This document shows, piece by piece, positions 25,882 through 34,497 of a stretch of 64,000 nt of DNA (the first letter of the stretch is position 1; every line of letters begins with the position of its first letter). The stretch covers positions 1-64,000 of the forward strand of contig NZ_SNTY01000058.1 of NCBI RefSeq assembly GCF_004377485.1, read 5' to 3'. Origin of the DNA: Alkanindiges illinoisensis. GTDB lineage: Bacteria; Pseudomonadota; Gammaproteobacteria; Pseudomonadales; Moraxellaceae. The notes below the pieces were generated by a model that worked only from the letters and a program-made list of their open reading frames with translations, was not told the DNA's origin and ran no database searches. The position numbers and the translations under genes were made by a program.

Positions 25882-26781
25882 TTAAGGCAGGTTCATGAGT
25901 TTTGCAATTAGACGCTGCACGGTGTCCTTGAGCGCATGCCGATGCACAATCTGGTCAATCACCCCATGATCCAGCAAGAACTCAGCACGCTGGAATGGCT
26001 CGTCCAGCACTTCACGTACAGTTTGTTCAATGACGCGCTTGCCCGCAAAACCAACCATGGCCTTGGGTTCAGCCAGATGAATATCGCCCAGCATCGCTAA
26101 GGATGCGGTTACCCCGCCATACACCGGATGAGTGAGCACCACAATATACGGTAGCCGGGCCTGTTTTAAGCGCTCAGTCGCTGCGGCAGTACGTGCCATT
26201 TGCATCAGGGAAATCATGCCTTCCTGCATGCGTGCGCCACCAGAAGCAGCAAAACAGATCAGCGGCTGTTGCAGGTTAATGGCGGTTTCGGCAGCCAGCA
26301 CAAAACGGTCACCCACCACTGAACCCATTGACCCGCCCATAAAATCAAACTCAAAGGCACAGGCTATCATGGGAATGGCACCCACCAAACCCTGCATCAC
26401 AAGGAGTGCTTCAGTTTCATTGGTTTGTTTTTGTGCCTTGGCCAGTCGCTCAGGGTAAGGCTGGCTGTCGATAAAACCCAATGGATCTTTGGGCGTAAAT
26501 TCTTGTCCCAGTTCGCACTCCACCTGATCAAAAAACCAGTTCAGGCGGTCACGGGCTTTCATGCGCAAATGTTCATCGCATTGCGGGCACACATAGGCAT
26601 TAAATGCCATCGCTGTACGGGTTACCACCGAATGACATTCGGGACATTCAATCGTAGGTTCAGTGTGTAGCGACATCGGGCCTTGCGGATAATCACGCGG
26701 TGCCACACCCGGCACCGGACGCTCAATCCAGGGGGTTACATCACTTTTTTCCAGTACAGGCGATTTGATTTTTGGGGTCAT
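25882..26781 (-). CDS. accD: Acetyl-CoA carboxylase carboxyltransferase beta subunit
   Basis: This 299-residue subunit, with AccA, moves the carboxyl group from carboxybiotin to acetyl-CoA, the first committed step of fatty acid synthesis. The N-terminal zinc ribbon is CPECHSVV...YVCPQCDEHLRM at about residues 40-65. The crotonase-like part has FDFMGGSMGSVVGD, the ASGGARMQEGMISLMQMA block (about 180-197) and VYGGVTASLAMLGD. Its ATG overlaps the trpA stop as ATGA, so it is coupled to tryptophan synthase alpha. Confidence 0.97.
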   Translation of the reverse strand: MTPKIKSPVLEKSDVTPWIERPVPGVAPRDYPQGPMSLHTEPTIECPECHSVVTRTAMAFNAYVCPQCDEHLRMKARDRLNWFFDQVECELGQEFTPKDPLGFIDSQPYPERLAKAQKQTNETEALLVMQGLVGAIPMIACAFEFDFMGGSMGSVVGDRFVLAAETAINLQQPLICFAASGGARMQEGMISLMQMARTAAATERLKQARLPYIVVLTHPVYGGVTASLAMLGDIHLAEPKAMVGFAGKRVIEQTVREVLDEPFQRAEFLLDHGVIDQIVHRHALKDTVQRLIAKLMNLP

Positions 26782-27581
26782 ACAATTTCATCGAGCGCAG
26801 CCCGAAGCTCCTTGATCTTCTCAACCGCCATCTGGTGGGCGATTTCAGGAGAATGTTCACCAAAAGGCTGTACCAGCACAGTCCCGACAATCACGCCATC
26901 GGCAACCTGTCCCATTTGCTTGGCAGTGGCGGCATCACGAATGCCAAAACCTACACCAACCGGCAGACTGGTTTGTGACTTGACCTTGGCAATACGTGCA
27001 GCTGCTTCAGTGGTATCCAGTGCGGCTGAACCAGTTACCCCTTTGAGCGACACATAATAAATAAAGCCGCGTGCCTGATTGAGCACATGCTGGATACGGG
27101 TGTCGGTTGAGGTTGGCGCCAGCAGGAAAATCGGATCTAGATCATACTGCTTTAAAACGACATCCAACTCGCCAGCTTCTTCGGGCGGCAAGTCTACCAG
27201 CAGCAGGCCATCAACGCCGGCACTACTGGCATGTTTGGCAAAATTTTCATAGCCAATAATTTCCAGCGGGTTTAAATAGCCCATGAGTACAATAGGAGTT
27301 TCAGTATTGGACTGACGAAACTCGGCCACCATGTCCAGCACTTTTAGGGTATTGGTGCCGCCAGCCAGTGCGCGTTCTGCGGCCAGTGCAATCGCTGGGC
27401 CATCAGCCATGGGATCAGAAAATGGCAGGCCCACTTCCAGTACGTCTGCCCCTGCTGCCACCAGATCATGCAATAGTGGTACAGTTACGTGCGGGGCTGG
27501 ATCACCGGCCATAACGTAAGATACCAGTGCTTTTCGACCTGTGGTTTTTAAAGAAGCAAAGCGCGCAGCAAGACGTGACAT
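26778..27581 (-). CDS. trpA: Tryptophan synthase alpha chain
   Basis: This 267-residue TIM-barrel enzyme cleaves indole-3-glycerol phosphate and passes indole to TrpB. The catalytic Glu is in DVLEVGLPFSDPMADGP (about residues 46-62) and Asp in GVDGLLLVDLPPEE (about 126-139). The phosphate-binding loop is VGVGFGIRD at about 213-221. It is the first gene of trpA-accD-folC-SPOR. Its partner trpFB lies about 6.9 kb away, split off by an accessory block; a separate trpFB operon is known from Acinetobacter. Confidence 0.97.
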   Translation of the reverse strand: MSRLAARFASLKTTGRKALVSYVMAGDPAPHVTVPLLHDLVAAGADVLEVGLPFSDPMADGPAIALAAERALAGGTNTLKVLDMVAEFRQSNTETPIVLMGYLNPLEIIGYENFAKHASSAGVDGLLLVDLPPEEAGELDVVLKQYDLDPIFLLAPTSTDTRIQHVLNQARGFIYYVSLKGVTGSAALDTTEAAARIAKVKSQTSLPVGVGFGIRDAATAKQMGQVADGVIVGTVLVQPFGEHSPEIAHQMAVEKIKELRAALDEIV

Positions 27582-27804
27582 AACTGATTTTTCTGTGTTC
27601 CCATAAAGGGTATGATTCTAGCCTGAAATGACGCCATTCAACAATCTGCTCGTGCATTTATCAGCGGGTTTATATGCCTGCCTTGACAGCCACAAGCCAT
27701 TTAACAATTTTCTATAAGCTTTCAGGCAGAATGACTTTGGTGTTTTAAGTCAAATTGCTTAACATCATCAAAGTTCTTAGCCTTTCCAGATTTTTCTTGC
27801 CTGC

Positions 27805-28995
27805 ATGACTGCTCCCCTGCCCCGCTTTACGGCACTATTGCCGATTTTGCTATTTCTAGCCCTGTTTTTAGGCAGTGGTATTTATCACACCCTGCAAGGC
27901 ACTGAATTTGCCTTTTATCAGTTAAAAGCCCCGGTTGCTGCCCTGCCTGCCATTGTGCTGGCCATTATGCTAAACAAACAATCCATCAATGACTCCATTG
28001 AGCGCTTTCTGGTAGGTGCTGCCCCTCCCAATATTATTTTAATGTGCATGGTGTTTATGCTGGCCGGGGCATTTGCCAGCGTGAGCAAAAGTATTGGCAG
28101 CGTGGATGCCGCTGTACAGTTTGGCTTGCAGTTTATTCCCGCTAGTCTGGTATTGCCGGCACTGTTTGTAATTGCTGCGTTTATTGCCACGGCCATGGGC
28201 ACGTCGATGGGCACGATAGCTGCCTGTGCCCCCATTGCGGTGTTGCCACTGCCACGGGTATTGCTGCTCCACTGGCACTAGGCGCAATCATTAGCGGTGC
28301 CATGTTTGGCGATAATTTATCGATGATTTCAGACACAACCATTGCAGCCACCCGCAGTCAGGGCGTGAGCCTGCGCGACAAGTTCAGGGTTAATGTCTGG
28401 ATTGCGCTGCCTGCTGCTGTAGTTACCTTTCTGGTGTTTATGCTTCTGAGCAATGGCCAGCACCATATTAATAGTGAGCCACTATCGCCACTATTGATTA
28501 TTCCCTATGTGGTGGTATTTGCACTGGCATTTACCGGCCTGCATGTGCTGGCCATTTTAATGATTGGCATTGTGCTGGCTGGTGAATGCTATTCTTGCGC
28601 TCACCCGTCGCCTGAAAATGACAGGCAAACGCGCAGGTGAATTTGGTATTTCTGCGTTGATTATTGCCGCCAACCTGTTTGTTGCCAATAATGTGGTGGC
28701 CATTGTGGTGGCAGCAGATGTTGCCAAAGATATTGCCATTGCGCAGCTGGTAGACTTAAGACGCTCGGCCAGCTATCTGGACATTTTTTCCTGCGTGGTG
28801 CAGGGCCTGATTCCGTATGGCGCGCAAATCCTGCTGGCCAGTGCCATTGGTAAAATCTCTCCACTTGCACTTACTGGAACCACCTATTATTGCTGGATTC
28901 TGGGCATTGTGGCTGTGCTGAGTATTATTTTCCAATATCCCCGCCTAAAACCACTGCCAGAAACAATTACACAGCCAGAGACTTTGCAGGACTAA
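27805..28995 (+). pseudogene. NhaC-type Na+/H+ antiporter, broken by two frameshifts
   Basis: Three frames together encode one polytopic membrane protein of about 395 residues. Frame 1 (27805 to about 28240) holds AIMLNKQSINDSIERFLVGA and ATAMGTSMGTIAACAPIAV. Frame 2 starts near 28245 with ATGIAAPLALGAIISGAMFG and GDNLSMISDTTIAATRSQG, the NhaC-family core. Frame 3 starts near 28575 with NAILALTRRLKMTGKRAGEF and runs to 28995. The first break looks like one lost base near 28241 (GCGGTG then TTGCC); the second looks like two lost bases near 28582. All other family features read through, so the breaks are recent or are sequencing errors. No functional product is expected as written. Confidence 0.85.
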
Positions 28996-29129
28996 AAACA
29001 ATAAAGCCAGGAGCAAACCCAGCGCTTATACGTTTGGATAAGCGCTCAAATATTGCTGCTGGCTTTAATTTTAGGGCTAAAAATGACACAATACCGCGCC
29101 TAATTTTTGCAATATGTGTGAATGTGCCG

Positions 29130-29798
29130 ATGAGCCAGCCAATGTGGACAGCCGTAGATGATTATCTGGAAGCGCATTTTATGCCTGCTGATCCGGCGCT
29201 TGAGCATGTACTGCAAACCACACTGGATGCTGGCCTGCCGCCTCACCTTGCCGTGTCCAGTTTGCAAGGCAAGTTCCTGCAAATGCTGGCACAAATTCAT
29301 GGGGCCAAAAAAATTCTGGAAATTGGCACACTGGCTGGCTATAGCACCATCTGGCTAGCGCGCGCATTGCCAGAAGATGGCCGCTTAATTAGCCTTGAAG
29401 CAGTGCCCACCAATGTCACGCTGGCGCGTAAGAATATCGAATTTGCCGGACTTTCGCATCTGGTAGAGATTCATGCCGGCAAGGCACTGGATATTTTTCC
29501 AGAGATTGAACAATCTGGCATTGCCCCGTTTGACTTTATTTTTATTGATGCCGACAAATCCGGCTACAAGGACTATGTAGACTGGGCGCTCAAGCTGTCG
29601 CGTCCGGGCACTGTGATTATTCTGGATAATGTGATCCGCGGTGGTGGCATTGTTAATTTTGACAACAACACCCGCACCATGACTGGCCTGCGGGAATACT
29701 TTGAACATCTGGCTCAGCAGAAAAAACTCACCAGCACCACCCTGCAAACCGTGGGCTGCAAAGGCCATGATGGTTTTACATTAGCGGTGGTACTTTAA
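29130..29798 (+). CDS. Class I SAM-dependent O-methyltransferase (family 3)
   Basis: This 222-residue cytosolic enzyme has the AdoMet-binding motif ILEIGTLAGYSTIWLARALP at about residues 65-84. It also has ISLEAVPTNVTLARKNIEFA (about 90), the DFIFIDADKSGYKDYVDW segment (about 137-155) with metal-binding Asp residues, and ILDNVIRGGGIVN. This is the catechol/caffeoyl-CoA O-methyltransferase fold; the substrate is unknown. The frame extends further upstream, but the ATG at 29130 fits the family N-terminus. It follows the antiporter pseudogene by about 130 bases. Confidence 0.92.
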   Translation: MSQPMWTAVDDYLEAHFMPADPALEHVLQTTLDAGLPPHLAVSSLQGKFLQMLAQIHGAKKILEIGTLAGYSTIWLARALPEDGRLISLEAVPTNVTLARKNIEFAGLSHLVEIHAGKALDIFPEIEQSGIAPFDFIFIDADKSGYKDYVDWALKLSRPGTVIILDNVIRGGGIVNFDNNTRTMTGLREYFEHLAQQKKLTSTTLQTVGCKGHDGFTLAVVL

Positions 29799-29869
29799 CC
29801 ATTAAACGGATAAGCGTACGGTTGAACCATCCTTAGATCAATTAAGCACTTTTCCTCAGCAAGCCAAAT

Positions 29870-30859
29870 TTACCACCGTGCATAATGCTGTTCCAGCAAA
29901 CCCGGTTGCGCCTCAATCTTAACGGTTTTATCCTGGCAACCTACCCTCCCCGAGATAGCACTCACCCATTGGTTAAACTGGCTGGCCACCACACCAAAAT
30001 TCTTGGACTCATGCCGACGCCACTGGGTTTCAATACTCAGCTCAACACGGCCATCAGCACTGTATACACGCCACTGGTTTTTGGCCTGTTGCTCAAACAG
30101 CACGGCAGGCAGCTCAAAAATTTTGCCATTCAGCCAGAGTGAATTTTCACTCACAAAGGTTTCATTTACCCCGCTGGCCAGATTAAGCCCCAGGCGCTGG
30201 CCTGTACTTTCCACGCCAGAAAGTGACAACCAGTGCCATGCGGTTTCCGGCCGCAAAATGCCACAGGTATCATCGAGAGCCGCCACAAACTGCTGGCTTT
30301 TTAAATCAATGGCCTGCTGGTTAAAATACAGGTTTCCAGTTACGGACAGCGCCGTTTGCTTGTGGGTATATGTCCAGCCTGATGCACCCGTTGGGCTGCA
30401 CAGTACCAGTGGTTCAGTATCTTCAATCGCAATACTTGCATCCAGTAGCAAGTGCTTGCCACGCCGTACCTTTACCATGCGTCCACTGGCAGTTTTTTTG
30501 ATTTCAATCAAAAAGCTGGATTTTTTAAACGATGAACTGCCCACCTGATGATTACAGACATGAGTATGCTGCCCAAAAGGCTGCAAAAAGGATTTTTCTA
30601 ATACCTTGCCGCTTTGCCGGTCATAGCAATAAAAAAATCCATGACCAACCCAGCCCAGGTCAACTACTGCCAAGCCCACCATATACTGGCTGTTGTTCAA
30701 GCTAATAAACTGGAAACTTTTAAAGCGCAGGTTTTTTTCAAGGCCAGTAATATGGCGTTTAAAAGGTGATATATAATGAAAGTCATGGATATCAATGCAC
30801 TGTGGCACAACCTTAAAGCGGCCATAATGTGGCTTGCCACTCTCAAATAAATTTTTCAT
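29870..30859 (-). CDS. DUF2804 domain protein
   Basis: This 329-residue protein of unknown role fits the DUF2804 family, which is beta-rich and shaped like lipocalin or AttH-type proteins. Visible segments are GWVGHGFFYCYDRQSGKVLE, LLLDASIAIEDTEPLVLCSP, RPETAWHWLSLSG and GQRLGLNLASGVNETFVSEN; the W-rich beta pattern and conserved GLNLASG block are family features. There is no signal peptide or membrane segment. It stands alone between a methyltransferase and an AraC regulator. Confidence 0.8.
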   Translation of the reverse strand: MKNLFESGKPHYGRFKVVPQCIDIHDFHYISPFKRHITGLEKNLRFKSFQFISLNNSQYMVGLAVVDLGWVGHGFFYCYDRQSGKVLEKSFLQPFGQHTHVCNHQVGSSSFKKSSFLIEIKKTASGRMVKVRRGKHLLLDASIAIEDTEPLVLCSPTGASGWTYTHKQTALSVTGNLYFNQQAIDLKSQQFVAALDDTCGILRPETAWHWLSLSGVESTGQRLGLNLASGVNETFVSENSLWLNGKIFELPAVLFEQQAKNQWRVYSADGRVELSIETQWRRHESKNFGVVASQFNQWVSAISGRVGCQDKTVKIEAQPGLLEQHYARW

Positions 30860-30993
30860 GGTTTATTGTCCTTAATATGGTTCAGCTTGTCCTGTTTTGT
30901 GCCAATTGGGTTATACAACCAAAAACCCAGCATTACTTATAACTACCCAAGTTATTGAGAAAGCAGGTTTATTCCATTTTTCCTGCTTGCCAT

Positions 30994-32013
30994 TTAATGT
31001 TTTAACCGGCGCTGCTGAAGTGGGGTACTACCCGTCCAGCGCTTATAAGCGCGGGTAAACGCACTCTGGTCAGAATAGCCCAGCAACTGCGCAATATCGC
31101 TCAAGGGCACATGCTGATGCAAGTACTGCGTACACAACTGCTGACGTACCTCATCCAGCAATTGCTGAAAACTTACTTCATGCTGCATCAGGCGGCGTTG
31201 CAGGGTACGGGTACTTAAATGCAATTGTCGCGCCAGTTGTGCCAGTGTTGGCTCACCCAGTTGGCACAATTCAATCAGCTTGCGCTGGGCCTGCTGCAAG
31301 AAAATATCAGTGCTGGGCATGCTGTTTAGTGCCTGCTCTGCCTGCTGCTGTAGAATATCCAGCAAGGCCTTGTCCGGTTTTTCGATAGGAACACTAAGCG
31401 TACTGGCTGGAAAATTAAATGCAGAATAGGGCTGCTCAAACAACACAGGGCAGCCAAAAAACTGCTCGTAAATTTTCAGGTTTTCGGGGGCGCCCCGCAA
31501 GGCATGCACAAAATGCACATGATTGACATTGAGGGGCCGCCCAACCAGTTGCAGGCTAAATTGCTGAATCACCGCCATGCCTAGCTCATGCATGATGCCT
31601 TCTGCCAGTTTGGGTTTTGGCCAGCGTAGCTCAATCTGGCTACCCTGCTGAATAATTTGCATATATTCCATGTTGTTGCTAATCCACTTGCCATAACGCT
31701 GCAAGCGCAATAAAGCCTCGCCCATATTTTCACAGGCATGCAGTAAATAGCCCAGAATTCCCAGATTAGCCGTGTTGATCCCCTGTGCAATGGACAGGGA
31801 AATAGTCGGTTCCTGTAAATATTCTGCCAATTGCTCCAGCATCAGTACAAACTGGGCCACAGGCACATGGCTGATTTGCTGGCCAGCACAGGCCGCACTC
31901 ACCAGTGCCAATTGTTCGGCATCAAATACCTCAGACAAGGCAATCTGGCGCTGTTGCATAAACTGCACCATGAGCTGTAACTGGTTACTATTGACGATTG
32001 CTGTATGTTGCAT
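30994..32013 (-). CDS. AraC-family transcriptional regulator
   Basis: This 339-residue regulator has an N-terminal arabinose-binding-like sensor domain (about residues 10-190, containing ALSEVFDAEQLAL and GILGYLLHACENMGEALLRL). The C-terminal double helix-turn-helix has PTLAQLARQLHLSTRTLQRR (first helix pair) and DIAQLLGYSDQSAFTRAYKR (second). The longer frame begins with TTG at 32049; the ATG at 32013 is preferred. It is divergent from the metal-dependent hydrolase gene, which is the natural candidate target; homologous pairs occur in Pseudomonas and Acinetobacter. Confidence 0.92.
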   Translation of the reverse strand: MQHTAIVNSNQLQLMVQFMQQRQIALSEVFDAEQLALVSAACAGQQISHVPVAQFVLMLEQLAEYLQEPTISLSIAQGINTANLGILGYLLHACENMGEALLRLQRYGKWISNNMEYMQIIQQGSQIELRWPKPKLAEGIMHELGMAVIQQFSLQLVGRPLNVNHVHFVHALRGAPENLKIYEQFFGCPVLFEQPYSAFNFPASTLSVPIEKPDKALLDILQQQAEQALNSMPSTDIFLQQAQRKLIELCQLGEPTLAQLARQLHLSTRTLQRRLMQHEVSFQQLLDEVRQQLCTQYLHQHVPLSDIAQLLGYSDQSAFTRAYKRWTGSTPLQQRRLKH

Positions 32014-32109
32014 GGCGTAATTTGTATAAATTTTGGCGAAAGCTGTCAAAACTTTCTACCATAAAAAATCAATACTGTATGCATCAACATGAAAAATGAG
32101 GGCATTAAC

Positions 32110-32994
32110 ATGAATGCGCCATTAAACGCTCAATACGCTGCTGACATGCAGGTGAGAAAAAATTTGGACTTTCAGCTTGAACAGCATATGCCACGTTACT
32201 GGTTTGGTGGCCATCCTTTTAAAACCCGTGTGTTTGATGCGCTTAGCCTGACCTTCCCGGATGGTGAACGCTATTTTATTAGTAGCGTGCGGCTATACCG
32301 CGACCAGATTACTGACCCCGAACTGCAAGCCAAGGTCAAAGATTTTATATTGCAGGAAGCACAGCATGGCATTGCGCATGACAAAATGAACCAGATCATG
32401 AAAGATCAGGGCATGCCGGTGGATGCCATGATTGGCGAAATGAAATCGCGCTTTGATTACTGGCTCAAGCACAAAAGCCCTGAAATCAATATTGCCATTA
32501 CCGCCGCCAGCGAACACTTGACTGCATTAATGGCTGAATGCTTTTATGCCAAAAAAGAAACGCTGGCCGAAGTTGATCCTTATGTGCGTGCCCTGTTTGC
32601 ATGGCATGCCATTGAGGAAATGGAACATCGGGACGTGGCTTTTGATGTGATGCAAAATGTAGCCAAGGTTCCTTATGCCGTGCGTGCCCGTGCCTTGGCA
32701 TTAACTAGCGTGATGATGTATGGCTTTACCCTGTATCGCACCAATATCATGTTAAAAACTGACGGTTTTAATAAACGCGAACGCATCAAGATGTTTGCCC
32801 AGGGTATGCCGTGGCTGTTTGGCAAAAAAGGCATTTTGTCTTCGATGAAAAAACCCTATATGGATTGGTACAAACGCGACTTTCATCCCAGCCAGCATCC
32901 GGTACTGGCGCAGTATCCGGTTTGGGTGGAAACGCTGGAAAAAACCGGAGATCCAATTAAAGCTGGTGAAGCCTTATGGGCAGCCGGGAAGTAA
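32110..32994 (+). CDS. Metal-dependent hydrolase, PF10118 type
   Basis: This 294-residue protein is of the predicted metal-dependent hydrolase family. Its helical core resembles ferritin/desaturase di-metal proteins, with repeated E/H motifs: ILQEAQHGIAHDKMN (about residues 80-94), TAASEHLTALMAECF (about 131) and WHAIEEMEHRDVAFDVM (about 164-180). The GAGGG-like SD GAGGG at 32098-32102 supports the ATG at 32110 over the ATG at 32089. It is divergent from the AraC regulator and followed by a cruciform terminator. The substrate is unknown. Confidence 0.88.
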   Translation: MNAPLNAQYAADMQVRKNLDFQLEQHMPRYWFGGHPFKTRVFDALSLTFPDGERYFISSVRLYRDQITDPELQAKVKDFILQEAQHGIAHDKMNQIMKDQGMPVDAMIGEMKSRFDYWLKHKSPEINIAITAASEHLTALMAECFYAKKETLAEVDPYVRALFAWHAIEEMEHRDVAFDVMQNVAKVPYAVRARALALTSVMMYGFTLYRTNIMLKTDGFNKRERIKMFAQGMPWLFGKKGILSSMKKPYMDWYKRDFHPSQHPVLAQYPVWVETLEKTGDPIKAGEALWAAGK

Positions 32995-33022
32995 TCTGAT
33001 TAATAAGAAGGCTAGTTAGAAA

Positions 33023-33075
33023 TGAACTGCACCCTGAAAGTTAGACACCCCGTCTAATTTACAGGGTGCTTTTTT
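33023..33075 (+). terminator. Cruciform terminator derived from an IS3-like end
   Basis: GCACCCTG (33029-33036) pairs with CAGGGTGC (33062-33069), a nested TTAGAC/GTCTAA stem lies inside, and a T run follows. It should end the hydrolase transcript. The left part (TGAACTGCACCCTGAAAGTT from 33023) looks like the terminal inverted repeat of IS150-group IS3 elements, but no transposase or second end is present, so it appears to be a relic. The IS link is from memory of family ends. Confidence 0.6.
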
Positions 33076-33112
33076 ATATTGGCTATACAACAAGTTACTT
33101 ATTTGATTGACG

Positions 33113-33397
33113 TCAAGCAGGCTGAGCAAAAATTTTTTGAACATTGTCATGTTGCTGCTGGCTAGCCGCCCAAAGATCATACTGATTTTGCAGGTTAAGC
33201 CAAAATTCAGGAGAAGTATCCAAAGCCATACTTAGGCGAATTGCCATGTCGGCGGAAATGCCAGTATGGCCGTTAAGAATTCGTGAAATATTGGTACGAG
33301 TTACACCTAACGCATTAGCTGTGTTAGTCACGGACACTCCATCAAGATACTCTCGCAATACTTCCCCCGGATGAGGGGGATTAAACATAATATTCAT
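33113..33397 (-). CDS. higA: HigA-type antitoxin
   Basis: This 94-residue helix-turn-helix protein neutralises the HigB toxin and represses its own operon. The family N-terminus NPPHPGEVLREYLDG is followed by the HTH VTNTANALGVTRTNISRIL (about residues 23-41) and NGHTGISADMAIRLSMAL; the FWLNLQNQYDLW block is also typical. A GTG at 33406 is a possible alternative start. It follows higB by 28 bases, in the usual toxin-first order. Confidence 0.95.
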   Translation of the reverse strand: MNIMFNPPHPGEVLREYLDGVSVTNTANALGVTRTNISRILNGHTGISADMAIRLSMALDTSPEFWLNLQNQYDLWAASQQQHDNVQKIFAQPA

Positions 33398-33425
33398 GGT
33401 TAGCACTCATGCGCTGGTTGAAGAT

Positions 33426-33707
33426 TTAATGATAATCAAGGTAGTCCACGATATAGGCATCACCATCTTTAAATATAAAGATAATACGCCAGTTGCCGTT
33501 CACTGTAAGTGACCAGTAATCTTTACGATCACCACTTAATTTATGCAAACGCCAGCTTGGCGGAGTTCTTAAATCATTAGCAGCCGTGGCGGTATTAAGT
33601 GCGGCAAGCAGAACTCTCAATTTTTGCGAATGAGAAACCTGAATGCCAGCAGTTGTACCACTTTCAAAAAAGCTCTGAAGACCTTTATGTTTAAAACTCT
33701 TGATCAA
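33426..33707 (-). CDS. higB: HigB-type toxin (RelE superfamily mRNA interferase)
   Basis: This 93-residue toxin of the RelE fold cleaves mRNA on the ribosome in known members. It starts MIKSFKHKGLQSFFESGTT and has the HSQKLRVLLAALNTA helix. The PPSWRLHKLSGDRKDYWSL block (about residues 49-67) and NGNWRIIFIFKDGDAYIVDY (about 70-89) hold the conserved Arg, Lys and Tyr residues. It is the first gene of higBA behind a palindromic operator and is flanked by an IS relic, consistent with a mobile or accessory module. Confidence 0.95.
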   Translation of the reverse strand: MIKSFKHKGLQSFFESGTTAGIQVSHSQKLRVLLAALNTATAANDLRTPPSWRLHKLSGDRKDYWSLTVNGNWRIIFIFKDGDAYIVDYLDYH

Positions 33708-33723
33708 GGTATTCAGCCTTTAT

Positions 33724-33770
33724 CGTATACTGTATGTACACAGTATACGGCTAAATATACTTTAATTCAA
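33724..33770 (-). promoter_or_regulatory. higBA promoter with palindromic operator
   Basis: On the reverse strand TTGAAT (33770-33765) and TATACT (33747-33742) are separated by exactly 17 bases, a good sigma-70 promoter. The palindrome CGTATACTGT-N6-ACAGTATACG (33724-33749) covers the -10 box, which fits autorepression by HigA. The operator lies 17 bases upstream of the higB start. Confidence 0.85.
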
Positions 33771-33946
33771 TTTCCTAAGCTGCCTATATGGCAGTGAACA
33801 GTAACTTCAAAGTAACAAGTTACAACAGGTGTTTATTCTCAATTTGGATACCCTATTTAATCAAATAACTACAAATTATAATTTATTGATTCTATTGAAA
33901 TATTAAAGAGCATAAAGAATATTGGGTTAAAAGCCTTATCGAACTA

Positions 33947-34441
33947 TTAACCAATCACCACATAGCAATTTTCAAACTTCACACCCTGATGGCTGCCTTC
34001 AACCAGGTGTACAAAACGTCCATCCACCTGATCAATCAGCAAACAGTCATCCACATCCAGCACAGCATCAACATGCGGTTGTTGCCAAGTTTTTATTAGA
34101 TATTTACGTGCCCTGCCGCGTGCCTGCATTTTGCTATTTGCAACAATCAGCACATAGCGATGCGCCTCGCCAAACTCATCCGGCAGATACCCACCCAGAT
34201 TAATAAAATACAGGCGCGGCGCATCAGGCTGGGGCGCAACGGTGCTCAACTGCACCTGATACTGTTCAATACCATCAATAGCCATCCAGGCATCAATATG
34301 CAGTCCCTTGGCAAGGCCAAACCATTGCTGCTTGAGCTGCGGATAAATATCTTGCAATGACTCCCCAAATGCAAACACCACATCATGCACTTCAATGTGG
34401 GCTTTTGAATGTTTACCGCCAAGCATTACGGCATACAGCAT
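33947..34441 (-). CDS. DUF1543 domain protein
   Basis: This 164-residue protein fits the DUF1543 family of unknown role: MLYAVMLGGKHSKAHIEVHD at the N-terminus, HIDAWMAIDGIEQYQV (about 47-62), FINLGGYLPDEFGEAHRYVL (about 80-99) and a related second half ending in VDDCLLIDQVDG. There is no signal peptide. It lies just downstream of trpB on the same strand, with an 8-bp hairpin (34464-34491) between them. Confidence 0.82.
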   Translation of the reverse strand: MLYAVMLGGKHSKAHIEVHDVVFAFGESLQDIYPQLKQQWFGLAKGLHIDAWMAIDGIEQYQVQLSTVAPQPDAPRLYFINLGGYLPDEFGEAHRYVLIVANSKMQARGRARKYLIKTWQQPHVDAVLDVDDCLLIDQVDGRFVHLVEGSHQGVKFENCYVVIG

Positions 34442-34463
34442 GGATTTGACCTTATCAGGTTAG

Positions 34464-34491
34464 GGTTTAGGCATGATTATTTACCTAAACC
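34464..34491. other. Hairpin between trpB and the DUF1543 gene
   Basis: GGTTTAGG (34464-34471) and CCTAAACC (34484-34491) form a perfect eight-base stem with a 12-base loop just after the trpB stop. No T run follows, so it may be a weak terminator or only protect the trpFB 3' end. Confidence 0.45.
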
Positions 34492-34497
34492 TGCCAG

